This document shows, piece by piece, positions 18,093-27,558 of a stretch of 64,000 bases of DNA. The translations under genes and the position numbers were made by a program. Every line of letters starts with the position of its first letter. Position 1 is the stretch's first letter. The DNA lies in NCBI GenBank assembly GCA_963759375.1, contig CAVWYY010000001.1, positions 511,916 to 575,915 of the forward strand, read 5' to 3'. The notes beneath the pieces were generated by a model, which saw nothing but the letters and a program-made list of their open reading frames with translations, searched no databases and was not told where the DNA came from. Origin of the DNA: DASSUW01 sp963759375 (GTDB taxonomy: Bacteria; Actinomycetota; Thermoleophilia; Solirubrobacterales; Solirubrobacteraceae).

Positions 18093-19886
18093 CTATCCGA
18101 CCGGCACGGCCGACGCGCGCTGCGCCGCCATCCGCACCGGTGAGTTGACCGCCCCGTAGCCGTCGTAGCCCCCGCGCCGCTCGAGCACCTCGAAGAACAC
18201 CCGGCCGCCCGCGCGCGCCGTGTAGAAGTGGAGGAGCTCGCCGTCGCCCTCGCGGTCGTAGAGCACATCGAGCTCCCGCAGCTCGGCCAGCAGCGCCGGG
18301 TCGAGCTCGAGCCGCGCCGCCAGGTCGTCGTAGTAGTTGCCCGGGATCGCCAGCAGCGGGAGGCCGCGGTCGCGCATCGCGCGCGCGGCCGCCAGCGCGT
18401 CGGCGCAGGCGAAGGCGACGTGCTGCAGCTCGGCGTGACCGTGCAGCGGCGCTGCGAGCGCCGGCACGTTGAGCACCACCCGCACGCGCCCGTCCGCGCT
18501 CGTTACGGCGCGACTGCGCACGAGGCCGTCGGGTGCGGCGAGCTCCTGGCTCTCGCGCGGCCGCAGATCGAGCACGGCGCGGTGGAAGAGCGCCGCCTCG
18601 TCGAACGCTTCGAAGGGGTGGGCGAGCGTGATGTGGTCGACGCGGTCGATCGGCACGGGCGCGCGCTCCGGCGCACCGGCGCCGAGTGCGAGGAAGTCGC
18701 CGAGCCAGCCGTCGCCACAGAAGAACACCGAGGTGCCGTCCGGCGCGGCCACGGCCGCGAGGTCGGCCTCGCCAGGCTCGCGGCGGCGCGCGAGCACCGG
18801 CGCGAGCAGCGCCTCCGCGCGCTCGGCGGAGCTCGCGGGGTCGTCGCTCGCGACCGCGATAGCCACGACCTCGGGGTCGTCGGCGCCCGCGCCGTGGTTG
18901 AGCACCACCCGGATGTCGCCGTGCTCGAACAGGTGCACGGGCTTGCTGCGATGCGGGCCGACGTGCGTGAACCCCATCGCGCTCAGCAGCGCCTCGGTGG
19001 CCGGGGCGGAGTCGGCGTCGACGCCGAGCTCGACGAACGCGAAGCCGTCGAGCGCGGCCGGCTGCGGCGGCGTCGAGAGGCCCAGCTCCTCCTCGAGCAC
19101 CAGCAGCGAGCGCATCGCGTCGACCGCCGTGCGGCCGGGGTCGGCCTGGCGGAAGACGTCGTTGAACACCTCGAGCGAGAGCGGCCCCGCGTAGCCCGCG
19201 TCGAGCACGCGCCGGGTGAAGCCGACGAGGTCGAATCCGCCCTGGCCCGGGAAGTTGCGGTAGTGGCGGCTCCACTGGAGCACGTCCATCGCCAGTCGCG
19301 GCGCGTCGGCGAGCTGCAGGTAGAGGAGCTTGTCGGCCGGGATCCGCGCGATCGCGCCCAGGTCGGTGCCGCGGGAGAGGATGTGGAACGAGTCCAGGCA
19401 GACCCCGAGGCTCGGATGGCCGGCCATCTCCGCGATCCGCCACGCGTGGTCGTACTCGCTCACGTGGCGGCCCCAGGCCAGCGCCTCGTAGGCGATCTTC
19501 AGCCCGTGACCGGCGGCGCGGTCGGCGAGCGCGTGCAGCTGCTCCGCGGCGAGCGCGTCGTCGTCGATCGCGGCGGGGGAGACGTTCGAGCAGACCAGCA
19601 TCGCCGGCGCGCCCAGCTCCTCCATCGCGGCGAACTTCGCCTCGGCGCGGCGCAGGTTGCCCGCGAAGACGTCCGCCGGGACGGCCTCGAGATCGCGGAA
19701 CGGCTGGTAGAGGTCGATGGTCAGGCCGAGGTCGTCGGCGCGCTGTCGCACCTCGCCCGGTGGATGCGGGGAGGCGATCAGGTCGTTCTCGAACAGCTCG
19801 ACGCCGTCGAAGCCGGCGGCGGCCGCGGCGGCGAGCTTCTCCTCGAGCGTGCCGCTCAGGCACACGGTGGCGATCGAGCGGCGCAT
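18093..19886 (-). CDS. quiC: 3-Dehydroshikimate dehydratase fused to an HPPD-like domain
   Basis: Converts 3-dehydroshikimate to protocatechuate in quinate/shikimate catabolism. Residues 1-280 form a xylose-isomerase-like barrel with the metal ligands in IAYEALAWGRHVSEYDHAW, GVCLDSFHILSRG and LSLEVFNDVFR. Residues about 290-597 resemble 4-hydroxyphenylpyruvate dioxygenase (two VOC modules; DHITLAHP, LQHVAFACAD, GRVFFEVLERRGGY). This two-domain arrangement is known from Pseudomonas QuiC1. The ATG overlaps the stop of the dehydrogenase gene upstream, and the carrier gene follows after 20 bases, so the three form one operon. Confidence 0.88.
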   Translation of the reverse strand: MRRSIATVCLSGTLEEKLAAAAAAGFDGVELFENDLIASPHPPGEVRQRADDLGLTIDLYQPFRDLEAVPADVFAGNLRRAEAKFAAMEELGAPAMLVCSNVSPAAIDDDALAAEQLHALADRAAGHGLKIAYEALAWGRHVSEYDHAWRIAEMAGHPSLGVCLDSFHILSRGTDLGAIARIPADKLLYLQLADAPRLAMDVLQWSRHYRNFPGQGGFDLVGFTRRVLDAGYAGPLSLEVFNDVFRQADPGRTAVDAMRSLLVLEEELGLSTPPQPAALDGFAFVELGVDADSAPATEALLSAMGFTHVGPHRSKPVHLFEHGDIRVVLNHGAGADDPEVVAIAVASDDPASSAERAEALLAPVLARRREPGEADLAAVAAPDGTSVFFCGDGWLGDFLALGAGAPERAPVPIDRVDHITLAHPFEAFDEAALFHRAVLDLRPRESQELAAPDGLVRSRAVTSADGRVRVVLNVPALAAPLHGHAELQHVAFACADALAAARAMRDRGLPLLAIPGNYYDDLAARLELDPALLAELRELDVLYDREGDGELLHFYTARAGGRVFFEVLERRGGYDGYGAVNSPVRMAAQRASAVPVG

Positions 19887-20711
19887 CAGCCGAGCTCGGC
19901 GAAGTCGTGCAGCATCCGCTGCCGGTCGGGCTCCAGGCCGGTGAACAGCGCGAACGAGTCGGCGGCCTGGAAGACGGCCATGCCGCCTCCGTCGAGCGTC
20001 CGGCAGCCGCGCTCGCGGGCCTGCCGGAGCAGCTCGGTCTCCAGCGGGCGGTAGACGACGTCGGCGACCCACATCCGCTCGTGGAGCAGCTCCTCGGGCA
20101 GCGGCAGGCCGGGGTGCGCCGCCATGCCGGTGGGCGTGGCGTGGATCAGCCCGTCGGCGTCGGCGAGTGCGTCGAGGTCGCCGGCCGCGACGCGGTCGTC
20201 GTCCAGCCGGCGGGCGAGGGCGCGAGCCTGCGCGGGCTCGACGTCGACGATCGTGAGCTGCCCGGCGCCGAGGCCCAGCACGGCGTGCGCGACGGCGGCG
20301 CCCGCGCCGCCGGCGCCGAGGAGGACGACGCGGTCGAGCGGAACGTCGGCCAGCCCGCGCTCGAAGCTCGCGCGGAAGCCGCTGACGTCGGTGTTGTGCC
20401 CCGCGGCGTGCCCGTTCTCGAACACGACGGTGTTGACGGCTGCGAGCGCTTCGGCCTCGGGCGAGAGCTCGTCGAGGTGCTCGACGACCGCGCGCTTACA
20501 GGGGTGGGTGACGTTGAGACCCGTGAAGCCGCGCCGTGTGCGCGTCGGCCAGCAGCTCGCCTGCCGAACGGCCGAGCTCGTCCACGTCCAGCAGCCGGTA
20601 CTCGTAGTCCAGACCCTGGCGGGCGGCCTCGCGCTCGTGCAGCGCCGGGCTCAGCGAGGTGCCGATGCCCGCGCCGATCAGTCCGACGATGTGATAGCCG
20701 TCCGTCCCCAT
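19886..20711 (-). pseudogene. Quinate/shikimate dehydrogenase, interrupted by one apparent frameshift
   Basis: Would oxidise quinate or shikimate to the dehydro acid used by the next gene product. The first frame gives MGTDGYHIVGLIGAGIGTSL through LLADAH; the second resumes with RGFTGLNVTHPCKRAVVEHL and continues to the end, including the NAD site LGAGGAGAAVAHAV. One extra base near 20535 (ACGG for ACG) breaks the frame; without it the product is a normal 274 residues. NVTHPCK is typical of catabolic quinate/shikimate dehydrogenases rather than AroE. Because everything else is intact, a sequencing error is as likely as a true mutation. Confidence 0.82.
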
Positions 20712-20730
20712 GCTCCCCCCAGGGATTAAT

Positions 20731-20748
20731 TAACGAACTAGTACGTTA
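20731..20748. promoter_or_regulatory. Palindromic TetR-type operator
   Basis: TAACGAACTAGTACGTTA is an 18-base dyad, palindromic except at one symmetric pair, in the 45-base gap between the divergent quinate/shikimate operon and the TetR gene. It is conspicuously AT-rich. Position and symmetry match a shared operator through which the TetR protein would repress both directions until a pathway intermediate releases it. Confidence 0.65.
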
Positions 20749-20756
20749 GTTGCCGG

Positions 20757-21392
20757 ATGGCCGACGCCGTAAACCGACAGCGCGACGCCGAGCGCACGAA
20801 GCGGGAGATCCTCGAGACCGCCACGGGCGAGTTCGCCGAGCGCGGCTACGCGGGCGCGCGCGTGGACGAGATCGCCGCCCGCATGCGCACCACGAAGCGG
20901 ATGATCTACTACTACTTCGGCAGCAAGGAGCAGCTGTTCGTCGCGGTGCTCGAGCGCGCGTACTCGGAGATCCGGGAGGCCGAGCAGTCGGTCGACGTCG
21001 AGGGCCTCGACCCGCCCGCCGCGATCCGCCGGATCGCCGAGCTGACGTTCGACCACCACGAGTCGCACCCGGACTTCATCCGCCTCGTCAGCATCGAGAA
21101 CATCCACCACGCCGAGCACATGGCCAAGTCCGAGGCGATCGCCCGGCTCGGCTCGCCGGCCACCGATGTGATCGGCCGGATCCTCGAGCGCGGCCGGGCC
21201 GACGGCGCGTTCCGGACCGACGTCGACGCGATCGACCTGCACATGATGATCAGCGCGTTCTGCGTGTTCCGGATCGCCAACCGGCACACGTTCGGCACGC
21301 TGTTCGGGCGCGACCTCACCGACGCCGCGCTCCGCGACCGTTACCGCACGATGGTCGGCGACATGGTCGTCGAGTACCTCACCGCCGGGTGA
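20757..21392 (+). CDS. TetR-family regulator of the quinate/shikimate operon
   Basis: A 211-residue TetR repressor. The DNA-binding part is KREILETATGEFAERGYAG, then VDEIAARMRTTKRMIYYYFGSKEQLF, where the recognition helix ends at YYYF. The ligand domain (about 55-211) is the TetR C-terminal type seen in regulators of aromatic catabolism (FIRLVSIENIHHAEH). It is divergent from the dehydrogenase-dehydratase-carrier operon with a palindrome between the starts. Probable job: repress that operon until quinate, shikimate or protocatechuate appears. Confidence 0.88.
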   Translation: MADAVNRQRDAERTKREILETATGEFAERGYAGARVDEIAARMRTTKRMIYYYFGSKEQLFVAVLERAYSEIREAEQSVDVEGLDPPAAIRRIAELTFDHHESHPDFIRLVSIENIHHAEHMAKSEAIARLGSPATDVIGRILERGRADGAFRTDVDAIDLHMMISAFCVFRIANRHTFGTLFGRDLTDAALRDRYRTMVGDMVVEYLTAG

Positions 21393-22187
21393 TCACGGCA
21401 GGATGTGGTCGACGTACCCGCCGTCGACCCTGAGGGCGCCGCCGGTCGTCGCCGAGGCGTGCTCCGAGCTCAGGTAGGCGACCATGTTCGCGATCTCCTC
21501 GGGGCGGATCAGCCGCTGGAGCAGCGAGGTCGGCCGGTGCTTGCGCATGAACTCGGCCTGTGCCTCGTCCCACGGCAGGTCGTCGCCGACGAGCTCGCGC
21601 ACGAACGTCTCGACGCCTTCGGTCTCGGTCGGCCCGGCGATCACCGCGTTGACCGTCACGCCGGTGCCGGCCATCGCCTTGGCCAGCCCGCGCGAGACGC
21701 CCAGCAGCGCAGTCTTCGTCACGCCGTAGTGGACCATCTCCTCGGGGATGACGAACGCGGAGTCGCTGGCCATGAACTGCACGCGGCCCCAGCCCCGGCC
21801 GCGCATGCCCGGCAGGTACTGGCGCGACAGCCGGATGCCGGACATGACGTTGACGTCCCAATAGCGCTGCCACGTCTCGTCGTCGATCTCGAGCACGGGC
21901 TGCGGTTCGAAGATCCCGAGGTTGTTGATCAGGATGTCGACGGACGGCAGCGCGGCGAACAGCTCCGCGCACCCGTCGGCGGTCGACACGTCGGCGGCGA
22001 CGCCCTCGATCGCCGCGCCTGGCAGCTCGCCGCGCAGCGCCTCGAGGACCGCGGCGACACGGTCGGCGCCGCGGCCGTTGATCGTCACCGCCGCACCCGC
22101 GCCGGCGAGCCGCGCGGCGATCACCCGCCCGATGCCCTGCGTGGAGCCGCTGACGAATGCCGTCCGGCCCGAGAGATCGATCTGCAT
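21393..22187 (-). CDS. Short-chain dehydrogenase/reductase
   Basis: A 264-residue NAD(P)-dependent oxidoreductase. Rossmann motif FVSGSTQGIGRVIAARLAGAG near residue 10, NNLGIF in place of NNAG, and a catalytic SDSAFVIPEEMVHYGVTKTAL with Ser, Tyr and Lys. It ends with GGALRVDGGYVDHILP. The substrate is unknown. Its stop abuts that of the convergent TetR gene, and its start faces the broken CDF transporter. Confidence 0.85.
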   Translation of the reverse strand: MQIDLSGRTAFVSGSTQGIGRVIAARLAGAGAAVTINGRGADRVAAVLEALRGELPGAAIEGVAADVSTADGCAELFAALPSVDILINNLGIFEPQPVLEIDDETWQRYWDVNVMSGIRLSRQYLPGMRGRGWGRVQFMASDSAFVIPEEMVHYGVTKTALLGVSRGLAKAMAGTGVTVNAVIAGPTETEGVETFVRELVGDDLPWDEAQAEFMRKHRPTSLLQRLIRPEEIANMVAYLSSEHASATTGGALRVDGGYVDHILP

Positions 22188-22205
22188 GACCTCACGTGTA
22201 CCGTA

Positions 22206-23124
22206 CGGCCGGTTAGCGCCGAACGCGACCAGAGCTTCGTCAGCATCGCCACCGCGCTCGCGGCTAACACGACGATCGCGATCGCCAAGGGCACGGCCGC
22301 GGCGCTGACCGGGTCGCCGGCGCTGTTCGCCGAGACGCTGCACACGATCGCCGACGCCGGCAACGAAGTGCTGCTGTTCATCGCGCTGCGCCGCTCGCGC
22401 CGTCCGCCCGACGCGACGCACCCGCTCGGCTATGGGCCGGAGCGCTACTACTGGGCGCTGCTGGCCGCCGTCGGGATGTTCGTCATCGGCGGCGCGCTCT
22501 CGATCTGGGAGGGCGTGCGCGCGCTGATCGACCCGCCGGAGCTGGACGCGTTCTGGGCCGGCGTCATCGTGCTCGTGATCGCGCTGGTGCTCGACTCGGT
22601 GAGCCGGACGGTGGCCATCCGCCAGCTGCGGCGCGACGCCGCCCAGCGGGAGTATCACCGTCAAGCAGCTGTTGCGCGAGACGGCCGACCCGACGGTCGT
22701 CACGGTCTATCTGGAGGACTCGATCGACGTGCTCGGCGCTGGGCTCGCGCTCATCGCGCTGATCCTGCACCGCGTCACCGGCTCGGCCATTCCTGACGCG
22801 CTGGCGACGATCGTGATCGGCGTGATGCTCGGCTACGTGGCGCTCAAGCTGACCAGCCGCAACCGGCAGCTGCTGGCCAACCAGGGCGTACCCGAGCGCT
22901 ACGTGACCCAGCTGCGCGAGCGGCTCGAAGCCACCTCTGGCATCGTCGGGGTACCACGGCTGGAGGCGGTCTACCTCGGGCCCGGGGAGGTCCTCGTCGC
23001 CGCCGACATCCGGATGGAGGACGGGCTCAGCGGCGACGAGGTGACCTCGGTGCTCGCGCGCATCCGTGAAGACGCCGCGCGCGAGCTCCCCGTGATCGCC
23101 CGGCTCTACCTGACGCCGGTCTAG
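22206..23124 (+). pseudogene. Cation diffusion facilitator transporter, frameshifted and without a clear start
   Basis: A CDF-type metal efflux protein in two frames. Frame one encodes FVSIATALAANTTIAIAKG, ALFAETLHTIADAGNEVLL, HPLGYGPERYYWALLAA and DSVSRTVAIRQLRRDAAQ. Frame two resumes with VKQLLRETADPTVVTVYLED and reaches a normal end (ARLYLTPV). One extra C near 22658 accounts for the shift. HTIADAGN carries the family Asp of the first half-site. No ATG, GTG or TTG lies in frame at the expected beginning, so the start given is approximate. Either decaying or affected by sequence errors. Confidence 0.75.
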
Positions 23125-23612
23125 AGCGTGGCGTCGACAGGGTGCGTCCCGCCGGTCACCGTCAGGTCGCTCATCCCGACGGGCTCGCCGCACGCCGCGC
23201 ATACGGTCAGCGCGTGGAACTCCGCCCCGCAGGTGTGGGTGAAGATCACCGGCTCCGCGCCCGGGTTGACGTGGCGGTCGCCCCACTCCTTGAGCTGCAG
23301 GAGGATCGGGTGCAGCTCGTGCCCCGCCGGCGTCAGGTGGTACTCGTGGCGGGGCGGGTGCTCGGAGTAGCGGCGGCGCTCGACGATCCCCGCCGCCTCG
23401 AGCTTGCGGAGCCGTGCGGTGAGCACGTCGCGCGGCGCGCCCGTGGCCGCGGCGATCGCGTTGAAGCGCGTGTTGCCGTACCGGATCTCGCGCGCGATCA
23501 GCAACGCGTAGCGGTCGCCGACGATGCTCAGCGCATCGGTGATCGAGCAAACCCTCTGAGCGGACTCTTCTCTGATAGCTTCGCCACCGTCCCCGGTCAG
23601 TTGGTAATTCAA
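23121..23612 (-). CDS. HxlR-family winged-helix regulator with a C-terminal zinc-ribbon-like motif
   Basis: A 163-residue regulator. CSITDALSIVGDRYALLIARE followed by FNAIAAATGAPRDVLTARLRKLEAAGIVERR is the HxlR winged helix. The last 45 residues contain HTCGAEFHALTVCAACGE, a likely zinc site. It is divergent from an alpha/beta-hydrolase gene with only 20 bases between starts, so it probably regulates that hydrolase operon. The only plausible start is TTG 23612; this is uncertain. The 3' end overlaps the CDF remnant. Confidence 0.78.
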   Translation of the reverse strand: MNYQLTGDGGEAIREESAQRVCSITDALSIVGDRYALLIAREIRYGNTRFNAIAAATGAPRDVLTARLRKLEAAGIVERRRYSEHPPRHEYHLTPAGHELHPILLQLKEWGDRHVNPGAEPVIFTHTCGAEFHALTVCAACGEPVGMSDLTVTGGTHPVDATL

Positions 23613-23632
23613 ACCGATTAAGGAGTTGCCGC

Positions 23633-24427
23633 GTGAGCGCGCCCGACACCATCGTCCTGATCCACGGGTTCTGGGTCACCCCGCGCAGTTGGGAGCACTG
23701 GGTCGCGCACTACGAGGCCAAGGGCTTCACGGTGCTCGCGCCCGCGTACCCCGGCTTCGAGGTCGAGGTCGAGGCGCTCAACGAGGACACGGCGCCGATC
23801 GAGCAGGTCACGGTCCCGGCGATCATCGAGCACCTCGAGTCGGTCGTCGGCGCGCTCGAGAAGCCGCCGATCCTCATCGGCCATTCGGCGGGCGGGGTGT
23901 TCACGCAGATCCTGCTCGACCACGGGTACGGCGCGGCCGGCGTCGCGATCAACTCGGCGCCGACGGAGGGCGTCAAGCGCGTGCCGCTGTCCCAGATCAA
24001 GGCGACGTTCCCGGTGCTCAAGAACCCGGCCAACCGCCACAAGGCCGTCGGCTTCACGCTCGAGCAGTGGAACTACGCGTTCGCCAACGGGTTCCCGCAG
24101 GAGCAGGTCCGCGGCACCTACGAGCGGTACCACATCCCCGCTTCCGGCGGGATCTTCTGGGGCAGCGCGCTGGCCAACATCCACCCGGGCAAGGACGACA
24201 GCTGGGTGAACTACAAGAACGAGGACCGCGCGCCGCTGCTGTTCATCTCCGGCAGCGAGGACCACCTGATGCCGCCGGCGCTGCAGCGGTCCAACGCCAA
24301 GCACTACAACTCGAACGTGCTCACGGAGGTCAAGCAGTTCGACGGCCCGCACCTGCTGCCCGCCAAGGACGGGTGGGAAGAGGTCGCCGACTACGCGCTC
24401 GACTGGGCGCTCGAGCACGCCCGGTGA
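23633..24427 (+). CDS. Alpha/beta hydrolase
   Basis: A 264-residue serine hydrolase. HGFWVTPRSWEHW provides the oxyanion strand, GHSAGGVFTQILL the nucleophile elbow (Ser around 85), GSEDHLMPP the acid and FDGPHLLP the histidine. No signal peptide. The substrate is not predictable. AAGGAG lies eight bases before GTG 23633. It overlaps the metallo-beta-lactamase-fold gene by four bases and is divergent from the HxlR regulator. Confidence 0.83.
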   Translation: MSAPDTIVLIHGFWVTPRSWEHWVAHYEAKGFTVLAPAYPGFEVEVEALNEDTAPIEQVTVPAIIEHLESVVGALEKPPILIGHSAGGVFTQILLDHGYGAAGVAINSAPTEGVKRVPLSQIKATFPVLKNPANRHKAVGFTLEQWNYAFANGFPQEQVRGTYERYHIPASGGIFWGSALANIHPGKDDSWVNYKNEDRAPLLFISGSEDHLMPPALQRSNAKHYNSNVLTEVKQFDGPHLLPAKDGWEEVADYALDWALEHAR

Positions 24428-25203
24428 GCGACGTCCGGCTCACCCACGTCGGCGGGCCGACACTGCTCATCGAGGTCGGCGGCTGGCGGCTGCTGACCGA
24501 CCCGACGTTCGACGCCCCCGGCCGCAAGTACAACTTCGGCTGGGGGACCTCGTCGCACAAGGTCGACGGACCGGCGATCGCGGCCGAGGACATCGGGCCG
24601 GTCGACGCGGTGCTGCTCTCGCACGACCACCACGACGACAACCTCGACGCGGCCGGGCGCGCGCTCCTGCCCTCCGCCAACGTCGTCGTGACCACCGAGT
24701 CCGGCGCCCGCCGGCTGGGCGGCGGCGCCCGTGGGCTCGCGCCGTGGGCGTCGACGCGGCTCGAGGCCGACGGCAAGCCGGCGATCGAGGTGATCGCCAC
24801 GCCGTGCCGGCACGGCCCGCCCCTGAGCCACCCGCTCGTCGGCGACGTGATCGGCTTCGCGCTGCGCTGGGAGGGGCAGGAGCACGGTGTCCTCTGGATC
24901 TCCGGCGACACCGTGCTCTACGACGGGGTGCGCGAGGTCGTGCGCCTGCAGATCGACACGGCGATCCTGCACCTCGGTGGCGTGCAGTTCCCGGTCACCG
25001 GGCCGTTGCGCTACACGATGACCGCGCGCGACGCGGTCGAGCTCGTTCGCCTGATCCGCCCGCGCCGCGTCATCCCGATCCACTACGAGGGCTGGTCGCA
25101 CTTCAAGCAGGGCCGCGCGGCGATCGAGCGCGAGCTCGCGGACGCGCCCGACGTCCGCGAGCTCGTCGAGTGGCTGCCTATTGGAAGGCCATCGCCAGGT
25201 TGA
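24424..25203 (+). CDS. Metallo-beta-lactamase-fold hydrolase (UlaG-like)
   Basis: A 259-residue MBL-fold metal hydrolase. VLLSHDHHDDNLD is the HxHxDH metal site, CRHGPPL and WISGDTVLYDG supply further ligands, and IPIHYEGWSHF the last histidine. This layout matches the UlaG-like branch that acts on lactones, phosphoesters or similar. Starts with GTG overlapping the hydrolase stop, so the two are one unit. A strong hairpin follows the stop. Confidence 0.83.
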   Translation: MSDVRLTHVGGPTLLIEVGGWRLLTDPTFDAPGRKYNFGWGTSSHKVDGPAIAAEDIGPVDAVLLSHDHHDDNLDAAGRALLPSANVVVTTESGARRLGGGARGLAPWASTRLEADGKPAIEVIATPCRHGPPLSHPLVGDVIGFALRWEGQEHGVLWISGDTVLYDGVREVVRLQIDTAILHLGGVQFPVTGPLRYTMTARDAVELVRLIRPRRVIPIHYEGWSHFKQGRAAIERELADAPDVRELVEWLPIGRPSPG

Positions 25204-25210
25204 CCCGGTC

Positions 25211-25239
25211 GGCCCGGGTGACCCGCCATCACCCGGGCC
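25211..25239. terminator. Strong GC hairpin after the MBL-fold gene
   Basis: GGCCCGGGTGA pairs perfectly with TCACCCGGGCC around a 7-base loop, seven bases after the stop of the MBL-fold gene and 22 bases before the next GTG. There is no run of T after it, so it may be a weak or L-shaped terminator, or it may act in the leader of the downstream hydrolase mRNA. Confidence 0.55.
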
Positions 25240-25261
25240 GGGTGACACGTACGATCCCCGT

Positions 25262-26116
25262 GTGGCGGGGTTCGACTACCGGACGGTCACGGCGGGGCCG
25301 ACGACCTACGAGCCGGGCGTGGCCGGCGACGGCCCGCCGGTTCTGCTGCTCCACGGCTTCCCGCAGACGCACCACTGCTGGCACCGGGTCGCGCCCGCGC
25401 TCACGGGGCGCACGGTCGTGGCGTGCGACCTGAAGGGCTACGGGTCCAGCCGCTCGACGCCTGGCGGGCCGCGCGGCGAGGGCTACTCCAACCGCGAGCG
25501 CGCGGCCGAGCTCGTGGAGGTCATGGCCGCGCTCGGGTTCGGCCGGTTCGCCGTCGTCGGGCACGACCGCGGCGCGCGGGTCGCCTATCGGATGGCGCTC
25601 GACCATCCCGAGGTGGTCGAGCGGCTCGCCGTGCTGAACATCGTGCCGACCGCCGACCAGTTCGAGCGGATGGCGGCCGACGCGGCGCTCGACTACTGGC
25701 CGTGGTATCTGCTCGCGCAGCCGGCGCCGTTCCCCGAGCGGGTGGTGGGGGCGAGCGCGGAGTTCGTCGTGCGTGACGTCCTGCGCGCGTGGGCGGCGAC
25801 GCCCGGCGCCGTCGAGGCGGAGCCGTACGTGCCGGCCTTCAACGTCGATGGCGTGTGCGCGGACTACCGCGCGTCGTTCCACATCGATCGGCCGATGGAC
25901 GAGGACGACCGGCGGAGCGGACATAAGATCGCGTGCCCGGTGCTCGTGCACTGGGGCGCGGAGGAGGACGCGATGTCGGACGGGCCGCTGCCCGTGTGGC
26001 GCGCCTGGGCCGACGACGTCCGGGGCGGCCCGTTGCCGTCCGGGCACTTCATCCCCGAGGAGGCGCCGCAGGAGCTCGCCGCCTCGCTGAACCGCTTCCT
26101 GGGCGAGGGCGGATGA
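25262..26116 (+). CDS. Alpha/beta hydrolase, haloacetate dehalogenase/epoxide hydrolase type
   Basis: A 284-residue hydrolase with an aspartate nucleophile: LLHGFPQTHHCWHRVAP (oxyanion), VVGHDRGARVAYRMALDHP (nucleophile Asp about residue 100), WGAEEDAM and SGHFIPEEAP (acid and histidine). The HDRGARV motif is shared by fluoroacetate dehalogenases and epoxide hydrolases. Which activity applies cannot be decided here. GTG 25262 is the likely start. The stop overlaps the start of the beta-propeller gene by four bases. Confidence 0.8.
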   Translation: MAGFDYRTVTAGPTTYEPGVAGDGPPVLLLHGFPQTHHCWHRVAPALTGRTVVACDLKGYGSSRSTPGGPRGEGYSNRERAAELVEVMAALGFGRFAVVGHDRGARVAYRMALDHPEVVERLAVLNIVPTADQFERMAADAALDYWPWYLLAQPAPFPERVVGASAEFVVRDVLRAWAATPGAVEAEPYVPAFNVDGVCADYRASFHIDRPMDEDDRRSGHKIACPVLVHWGAEEDAMSDGPLPVWRAWADDVRGGPLPSGHFIPEEAPQELAASLNRFLGEGG

Positions 26117-27552
26117 TCGCCGCGGTCGCGCTCGCGCTCGCGCTCGCCGTGCCGATTCCGGATCCGATCGGCACGACGCTCCCGCATGTGCAGGGCACGC
26201 CCGCCACGGCGCAACCGCTGCGGCCCACGGTCGCGCCGCAGAACCCGTACCTGGCCAAGGACCCGCGCAGCAACATCCACAACGACACGTGGATGACCGA
26301 CGCGTACCGGATCCGCGGACCACTCGGGCGCTCGCCGCAGGCGTCGTCGAGCCTCATGGCGCCGGCGCTCTGCGGCTCGCTCACGTTCCACTCACGCGGC
26401 TACATCGTCAGCGTGTGCCCGTCGGTCGTCGCGGGTCCGCAGGCGCGGGTGATCGACCCCGGCACGCTCGCTCTGCTCGCCACCTACGACCTGCCGAACG
26501 CGCCGGACCCGCCGGGCACGAAGGCGTACCAGAACTTCGCGGGCGGCGGCTACTTCTTCCTCGACCGCCGCGACCGCATCTGGAGCGCGACCAAGACCGG
26601 GCACATCTACGTCCTGCAGGTGTCGCCGGACGGCCGCACGATCACGAAGACCGGGGACTACGACCTGACCTCCGTGCTGGCATCCGACGAGCGCATCAGC
26701 TCGGCGCTGCCCGACTTCCAGGGCCGCCTGTGGTTCGTCTCCAAGAAGAACGGCAAGGTCGGGATCCTGAACACACGCACGCGGCGGATCCGCGTCCGGC
26801 GGCTGGGGGAGGACATCCAGAACTCGTTCACGGTCGGCCGCAGGGCCGTCTACGTCGTGTCCAGCCGCCGCATGTACCGCTTCAGCGCGCGCCGCGGGCG
26901 CCCGCACGTCGACTGGAAGGTCCGCTATCGCAACTCGGGCATCGTCAAGCCCGGGCAGGCCGACGCGGGCTCCGGCACGACGCCGACGATCATGAAGGGC
27001 GGCTACGTCGCGATCACCGACAACGCCGACCCGATGGACGTCGTCGTCTACCGGACGGCGAAGCGCCTGCGCGGCCGCAAGCGGGTCGTCTGCCAGACGC
27101 CGGTGTTCGGCAAGGGCGCGAGCGCCACCGAGAACTCGCTGATCACCGCCGGGCGGTCCCTGTTCGTCGAGAACAACTACGGCTACCAGGACCCGTTCGG
27201 GCCGAGCTCGGGAGCGGTGACCGAGCCGGGCTTCGCACGCGTGGACGTGCGGCGCGGCGGCAAGGGGTGCCGCGTCGTGTGGACGAACCGCACCGTCCGC
27301 GGCTCGACGGTGGTGCCGAAGCTGTCCACGAAGACCGGCCTGATCTACACGTACACGCGCGAGCCGGCCGGGCCGCTCGAGCAGCCGTATTTCTGGACGG
27401 CGCTGTCCGCGCGGACGGGCCGCACGGCGTGGAGGGTCTATGCGGGCAGCGGGCTCGGCTTCAACAACAACTACGCGGGCCTGGCGCTCGGGCGCGGCGG
27501 CGTCGCGTACCTCGGCGTCACGAGCGGGATCGTGGCGCTGCGCGATGGCTGA
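26113..27552 (+). CDS. Secreted beta-propeller-like protein of unknown function
   Basis: A 479-residue exported protein with a short signal sequence (IAAVALALALAVPIPDP). Repeated strands such as RDRIWSATKTGHIYVLQVSPDGRT, QGRLWFVSKKNGKVGILNT and GRTAWRVYAGSGLGF resemble PQQ/quinoprotein propeller blades. Conserved family features are NPYLAKDPRSNIHNDTW and the late NNNYAGLALG. There is no PQQ-ligand signature, so enzymatic activity is not claimed. Translationally coupled (ATGA) to the upstream dehalogenase-like hydrolase; the functional link is unclear. Confidence 0.72.
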   Translation: MIAAVALALALAVPIPDPIGTTLPHVQGTPATAQPLRPTVAPQNPYLAKDPRSNIHNDTWMTDAYRIRGPLGRSPQASSSLMAPALCGSLTFHSRGYIVSVCPSVVAGPQARVIDPGTLALLATYDLPNAPDPPGTKAYQNFAGGGYFFLDRRDRIWSATKTGHIYVLQVSPDGRTITKTGDYDLTSVLASDERISSALPDFQGRLWFVSKKNGKVGILNTRTRRIRVRRLGEDIQNSFTVGRRAVYVVSSRRMYRFSARRGRPHVDWKVRYRNSGIVKPGQADAGSGTTPTIMKGGYVAITDNADPMDVVVYRTAKRLRGRKRVVCQTPVFGKGASATENSLITAGRSLFVENNYGYQDPFGPSSGAVTEPGFARVDVRRGGKGCRVVWTNRTVRGSTVVPKLSTKTGLIYTYTREPAGPLEQPYFWTALSARTGRTAWRVYAGSGLGFNNNYAGLALGRGGVAYLGVTSGIVALRDG

Positions 27553-27558
27553 CCTGCG

